Shown: piece by piece, positions 60,775 through 64,000 of the stretch | How positions within the stretch are numbered: position 1 is the stretch's first letter | Layout of the letters: each line of letters begins with the position of its first letter | NCBI GenBank assembly: GCA_902587095.1 | Contig: CACIJY010000001.1 | Span: 186,001-250,000, forward strand | Direction of reading: 5' to 3' | DNA: 64,000 bases | Source of the DNA: an uncultured Pelagibacteraceae bacterium | GTDB lineage: Bacteria; Pseudomonadota; Alphaproteobacteria; Pelagibacterales; Pelagibacteraceae | Program-made: the position numbers and the translations under genes | Notes under the pieces: generated by a model | The model's input: only the letters and a program-made list of their open reading frames with translations | Databases searched by the model: none | Told to the model about the DNA's origin: nothing

Positions 60775-62396
60775 ATTTTCTTAATTTCCCATTTGATTAT
60801 TTCCTCTTCTTTTGAAATTTCTCCGTTTACATAAATATTATTATTTTCAGAGTATGAGTCTTTTTTGCCGAAATATAATCCAGTCTCAATGCCAAAATTG
60901 TTATAATTACAAGTAAATTTCCAACCAGTTTTTTTAAGTTGTAGCAAAATAGACTCTTTATCTTGTGTCTTTATTGCATTGGTTCCTGGCATCAAATGAA
61001 ATCGTATGTCAAAACTAACTTTCCGAAATTTTTTTTTGCTAATTAGTATATCCTTTCCGATATATCTAAATTCTTTAGGAAAATATTTAATATTTCTTTC
61101 GTGTAAAATACCATATTCTTTTAAATAACCATCATGAGACCCCTGTATTTCCCAAATCTCATCATCTTGATAAATTTTTTTTTTTAACACTTTCATATTA
61201 CTATCCAAAGCAAAGTAACCCGATCTATCTTTTTTAAATTTGCAAGAAGACCTATCATCAATTGAGAGGGTTGAATGTGCAGCTGTTGATTTAGATATAA
61301 TATTCAATTTATGATTATAATTTTGAAAATAACCACAATTTGTTATCAATTTTTCTTTGTCATGAAAAATCTCAAATGATAATGCACCAGATTGATAATC
61401 TACAGAATATCTTTTTTCTGGTGTTGGTCCAAAATCAACAATAATTTTATCTTTTTTATTTTTAATTATTGAGTAACCACCCAAACTGTTTAATTTATTG
61501 TTAAATTTATAACTGTGTTCTTTAAGGTATTTTTTGAATCCGGTAACATCTAAATTATGGTTGCCATTAAATAAAAATGAACCGTCATTATCTTCAAAAC
61601 AAAAATCAAAGGATTGGCCCAGATAAAATATTATCTCATTTAAATATTCTGGTATATCAGTATTAGAGTCTCTTAATAATTCTCTTATAAAAACAAAATA
61701 CTTTAAATAAAAAATTACCTGTCTTGGATTTCTAGATTTTGGAAAGCCATTGTTGTCAAAAATTGTATTGATTATTTTCTTTAATAATTGAAAACCCATA
61801 TTTAAATAATGCAACTGATGTTTAAAACATAAACCACCCATGATGATCGCAGAACATCCGATCATCTTGTCATTAACAAGCTCAGTATTTTCTATTTCAT
61901 TGGTTAAATGATTTAATTGTTTTTTTAAAACTTTTGTAAAGTTTATTTTAAAATATTCATCACCTTCATGATAGAAGTTATTAATATTTGCTATCCAAGA
62001 AATAATTCTTTTTGAGAGTGTGTTTAGTTCCCAGCTTTTGTAACTGTAGTTTTGATTTAAACTTGTCCAATTAGAGATTACAGATCTAGTAATCTTTTTT
62101 GAGGATTTTAAATCAATAGTAAATAACCAAAAAAAACTGTGTAGTTTTTTAAAATCCTTTTCCGATAAATTTTGATTTCCCCAAATACTTTCTATATTAT
62201 AATCCTCAATTCTATTCCTTCTATCCTTAACTTTAACAATACAATCAAATATCTTAAGGTGTGGAATATATTCAAAACCACCATCAAAAACTTTTGAAAT
62301 TTTGGTATTATAGATACTTGAGTTTAAATAAATTTTTCTGATTTGTTTTGTTATATATAGAAAAGGATTGGTTATTGAATTTTCTTTATATCCCAT
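60771..62396 (-). CDS. Heparinase II/III family protein
   Basis: 541 residues: an N-terminal alpha-toroid region (KSWELNTLSKRIISWIANIN) and a C-terminal beta-sandwich with GGYSIIKNKKDKIIVDFGPT, AHSTLSIDDRSSCKFKKDRS, and GSHDGYLKEYGILHERNIKY, matching the heparinase II/III-like lyase family. In alphaproteobacteria this gene is a constant neighbour of purH (with rsmB/rpe), where its true substrate is unknown; it may act on an endogenous acidic glycan. No signal peptide is visible from the start used, so a cytosolic role, or export by other means, is implied. The rsmB gene often found here is missing. Confidence 0.88.
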   Translation of the reverse strand: MGYKENSITNPFLYITKQIRKIYLNSSIYNTKISKVFDGGFEYIPHLKIFDCIVKVKDRRNRIEDYNIESIWGNQNLSEKDFKKLHSFFWLFTIDLKSSKKITRSVISNWTSLNQNYSYKSWELNTLSKRIISWIANINNFYHEGDEYFKINFTKVLKKQLNHLTNEIENTELVNDKMIGCSAIIMGGLCFKHQLHYLNMGFQLLKKIINTIFDNNGFPKSRNPRQVIFYLKYFVFIRELLRDSNTDIPEYLNEIIFYLGQSFDFCFEDNDGSFLFNGNHNLDVTGFKKYLKEHSYKFNNKLNSLGGYSIIKNKKDKIIVDFGPTPEKRYSVDYQSGALSFEIFHDKEKLITNCGYFQNYNHKLNIISKSTAAHSTLSIDDRSSCKFKKDRSGYFALDSNMKVLKKKIYQDDEIWEIQGSHDGYLKEYGILHERNIKYFPKEFRYIGKDILISKKKFRKVSFDIRFHLMPGTNAIKTQDKESILLQLKKTGWKFTCNYNNFGIETGLYFGKKDSYSENNNIYVNGEISKEEEIIKWEIKKI

Positions 62397-62403
62397 ACAA
62401 TGT

Positions 62404-63063
62404 CTAAATAGTTTTTAAAAAATTTATATTTTTTTTTATGTCTCCATTATTTTCTTTGAAAATTGTCGTACCTGAAACTAAAACATTCGCTCCAGCTTCA
62501 AGTACTTTTTTAAAGTTTGAGAAATTTATTCCGCCATCAACTTCAATATCAAATTTAAAATTATTTTTATCTTTAATTTCACTTATTCTTTCAATTTTTT
62601 TTAGAACATCTTTTATAAATTTTTGACCTCCAAATCCTGGAAAAACACTCATTACTAAAACTAAATCAATTTGATCCAGATATTTTTCTATCACTTCAAT
62701 TTTTGTGTCTGGATTTAATGATAAGCCTACTTTTTTTTTAAATTTTTTTATCTCATCAATAGACTCTTGTAATGAAGTAGTTGCCTCTGGGTGTATTGTA
62801 ATTATATCGGCTCCACTTTCTGCATAATCTTTTATGTACTTGTGCACAGGATTGATCATCAAATGTACGTCAAATGGAATATTAGTATATTTCCTCAAAG
62901 CTTTTATTACAGGAGGACCTATAGTTAGATTTGGTACAAAGTGACCATCCATAACATCTACATGAATCATATCAGCCCCACTATTCTCTAAATTTTTAAT
63001 TTCTTTCCCAAGCTGACTAAAATCTGCGGATAAAATTGATGGTGATATTTTTATTTTTTTCAT
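62404..63063 (-). CDS. rpe: Ribulose-phosphate 3-epimerase
   Basis: Interconverts ribulose-5-phosphate and xylulose-5-phosphate. IKISPSILSADFSQLGKEIK is the start of the barrel, DMIHVDVMDGHFVPNLTIGP holds catalytic and metal residues, FDVHLMINPVHKYIKDYAES follows, and VLVMSVFPGFGGQKFIKDVL plus IEVDGGINFSNFKKVLEAGA close the site. 219 residues. The start codon is partly inside a perfect 9-bp hairpin, and no Shine-Dalgarno is visible. Next to the heparinase-like gene, 7 bases apart. Confidence 0.98.
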   Translation of the reverse strand: MKKIKISPSILSADFSQLGKEIKNLENSGADMIHVDVMDGHFVPNLTIGPPVIKALRKYTNIPFDVHLMINPVHKYIKDYAESGADIITIHPEATTSLQESIDEIKKFKKKVGLSLNPDTKIEVIEKYLDQIDLVLVMSVFPGFGGQKFIKDVLKKIERISEIKDKNNFKFDIEVDGGINFSNFKKVLEAGANVLVSGTTIFKENNGDIKKNINFLKTI

Positions 63064-63087
63064 TGATACTTATTTACTAGTATCAAT
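63062..63087 (-). promoter_or_regulatory. Hairpin overlapping the rpe start codon
   Basis: ATTGATACT (63079-63087 read on the minus strand) pairs perfectly with AGTATCAAT (63062-63070), loop of 8. The 3' arm includes the first two bases of the rpe ATG, so the start region is base paired in the mRNA. It is not a terminator on the minus strand (A-tract follows). It could reduce or switch translation, or be a DNA operator. Confidence 0.45.
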
Positions 63088-63105
63088 TTTTGTTTTTTTT
63101 TTGAA

Positions 63106-63456
63106 TTATTTTTTACCAAATATTTGATAAATTTGAGACGCAATTTCACTTTCCAATGGAAAAGAAAGCATACCCATTACTGAATAACCCATTAAGTAAG
63201 GCATTAGATAAAATCGGAACATATAGAAAAACCATGCAACATATAAAGGAACCAGAGGTTTTATGATAAACGAAGGGGTTATAAACCTAAACATTGTTAT
63301 AAAAGGATCTGTCAATTTAACGAAAACTTTCATAAAGAAAAAACTAGAGTCTTCTCTTTGAAATATGTTCATTGCAACTCTACCAATTAAAGTCCACATG
63401 ATCATACCCATGACGTAGTCAATTAGGTAAATCATTGGATGAAAATTTGCGTACAT
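63106..63456 (-). CDS. YggT-like small membrane protein
   Basis: 116 residues with about three hydrophobic segments. MIYLIDYVMGMIMWTLIGRV, then VKLTDPFITMFRFITPSFII and KPLVPLYVAWFFYMFRFYLM resemble one YggT repeat: the pattern L-x-D-P-x-x-x-x-F-R-x-I-x-P and a following P-L. Role unknown, membrane. It lies directly downstream of the symporter gene, and the terminator between them ends 7 bases before its ATG, so its transcription would depend on read-through or a promoter overlapping the hairpin. Confidence 0.65.
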   Translation of the reverse strand: MYANFHPMIYLIDYVMGMIMWTLIGRVAMNIFQREDSSFFFMKVFVKLTDPFITMFRFITPSFIIKPLVPLYVAWFFYMFRFYLMPYLMGYSVMGMLSFPLESEIASQIYQIFGKK

Positions 63457-63462
63457 GTCTGA

Positions 63463-63500
63463 GAAAAAAACTTAAGGGGCGATAAATTCTCGCCCCTTAA
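63463..63500 (-). terminator. Rho-independent terminator of the symporter gene
   Basis: TTAAGGGGCGA/TCGCCCCTTAA is a perfect 11-bp stem with a 7-base loop; on the minus strand it is followed by G and TTTTTTT (63463-63470). It ends the symporter transcript 12 bases after the stop codon. The U-tract lies directly in front of the YggT-like ATG. Confidence 0.88.
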
Positions 63501-63511
63501 AAATTAAGTAT

Positions 63512-64000
63512 TTAGTGTTGTCTTCCTAGTATCGCTTTACCACTTGGTACACGAACATCGTCTACCATTTTTTGAGTAGCTGCGTCTGGCGCTTTAGTTG
63601 CCAAGCTGACTACGATCATAAGTACTAAGCTTACTACCGATCCAACTATACCAAATGTTAACTGAGTAATATCTAAGAAACCAGGGTAACCACTTCTTAC
63701 AGCAATTAAGTATGCTGTTCCAGCGGCTAGTCCTCCTAGCATTCCCGCGACTGCTCCTTGAGCATTTGCTCTCTTCCACCATACTCCTAGTACAAGTGGG
63801 AAGAATAATCCTGACATCGCAAAGTCAAAAGCCCAGATGACCGAACCTAAGATACCTTGAATTTCAAGTGCTGCAATTGTTGCTCCAGCGAAACCAATTA
63901 ATACAAGCAATATCCTTGCGATCAACAATCTTTTAGCTGTCTCCGCTTTAGGGTTAATCATCTTGTAGTAAATGTCGTGAGATAATGCGTTAGATATCGC
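63512..64000 (-). CDS. Sodium/solute symporter (SSS family, ActP-like), 5' end cut by window edge
   Basis: The frame stays open from the ORF-track Met (63961) to the window edge, adding AISNALSHDIYYK before MINPKAETAKRLL, so the ORF-track start is internal. AISNALSHD-x-Y is the conserved SSS motif seen in acetate permease ActP. Four membrane segments follow (LLIARILLVLIGFAGATIAA, WAFDFAMSGLFFPLVLGVWW, GAVAGMLGGLAAGTAYLIAV, FGIVGSVVSLVLMIVVSLAT), and the protein ends GKAILGRQH. Codons are G/C-richer and more biased than in neighbours, as in the porin, suggesting high expression. The substrate (acetate, pyruvate or similar) cannot be settled from this fragment. Confidence 0.92.
   Translation of the reverse strand, partial: AISNALSHDIYYKMINPKAETAKRLLIARILLVLIGFAGATIAALEIQGILGSVIWAFDFAMSGLFFPLVLGVWWKRANAQGAVAGMLGGLAAGTAYLIAVRSGYPGFLDITQLTFGIVGSVVSLVLMIVVSLATKAPDAATQKMVDDVRVPSGKAILGRQH

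Noticed and set aside
1-64000. CRISPR arrays, insertion sequences, prophage or defence genes
   Set aside because: No direct-repeat/spacer pattern, transposase, integrase or recognisable defence gene was seen on reading through.

Overview
This window reads as a chromosome segment of a streamlined, strongly AT-rich alphaproteobacterium, most likely of the SAR11/Pelagibacter type. That placement is my inference. It rests on the A/T-rich codon use (Lys, Asn, Ile and Phe dominate), intergenic gaps that are usually under 60 bases with many 1-20 base gene overlaps, and gene order typical of alphaproteobacteria (murJ-trpS-Nfu-tsaB-fur; grpE/dnaK/dnaJ; DUF3576-leuS-lptE-holA-parBA-rsmG-mnmG-mnmE-rho; hemJHE | ppsR-maf-aroE-coaE-dnaQ-secB-fxsA-tim44-smr-hslUV-hisBHAFE). 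I see no phage, insertion sequence, CRISPR array or rRNA. One tRNA gene (Gly, GCC) is present.

Layout. 1-9.7 kb: a Fur/Mur-type regulator (cut by the window edge), a short TsaB, a periplasmic NodB deacetylase, a Bax-like glucosaminidase, an Nfu Fe-S protein, TrpS, MurJ, MaeB, a DolP-like BON lipoprotein and RsmI. 9.7-19 kb: an LpoA-like receptor, RdgB, the GrpE/DnaK/DnaJ chaperone set, two small genes missed by the ORF track, then dapB-nth-pfkB-FAD oxidoreductase behind two Fur-box palindromes. 19-26 kb is more accessory: a GT-C-like membrane protein, a GDSL lipase, a small periplasmic protein with a GC-rich hairpin, an ABM/DUF4149/MsrB operon, a 35-codon ArfA-like ORF, an orphan OmpR-type regulator, an L,D-transpeptidase, YggS, a TenI/ThiE-like protein, and a highly expressed-looking porin. 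26-41 kb: DUF3576-leuS-lptE-holA, then parB-parA-rsmG-mnmG with a parS site inside rsmG, mnmE, a sulfotransferase, rho and hemJ-hemH-hemE. 41.1-41.4 kb is the largest true gene-free gap and is my candidate for the chromosome replication origin. 41.4-53 kb: ppsR-maf-aroE-coaE-dnaQ, secB, fxsA, tim44, smr, hslUV, the histidine genes hisBHAFE, HIT and GNAT proteins. 53-64 kb: lolA-ftsK, ubiH, a LonN-domain protein, a TPR-sulfotransferase, tRNA-Gly, a pterin dehydratase, purH-heparinase-like-rpe, a YggT-like membrane protein and the 3' part of a sodium/solute symporter.

How it works together. The centre of the window is an origin-proximal segment: partition genes and parS lie about 8 kb from the proposed oriC, and FtsK lies about 13 kb beyond it. 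Three heat-shock loci (grpE, dnaK, hslVU) each carry an RpoH-like promoter with the same 14-base spacer. Envelope maintenance is a second theme (murJ, LpoA-like, DolP-like, lptE, lolA, porin, L,D-transpeptidase, glucosaminidase).

The most interesting items beyond the standard annotation are the candidate oriC, the ArfA-like mini-gene, the matched heat-shock promoters, the paired Fur boxes, the GNRA-capped hairpin near 21.1 kb, the divergent tsaB/deacetylase pair whose 5' coding ends overlap, and the zero-gap yggS/tenI start pair.
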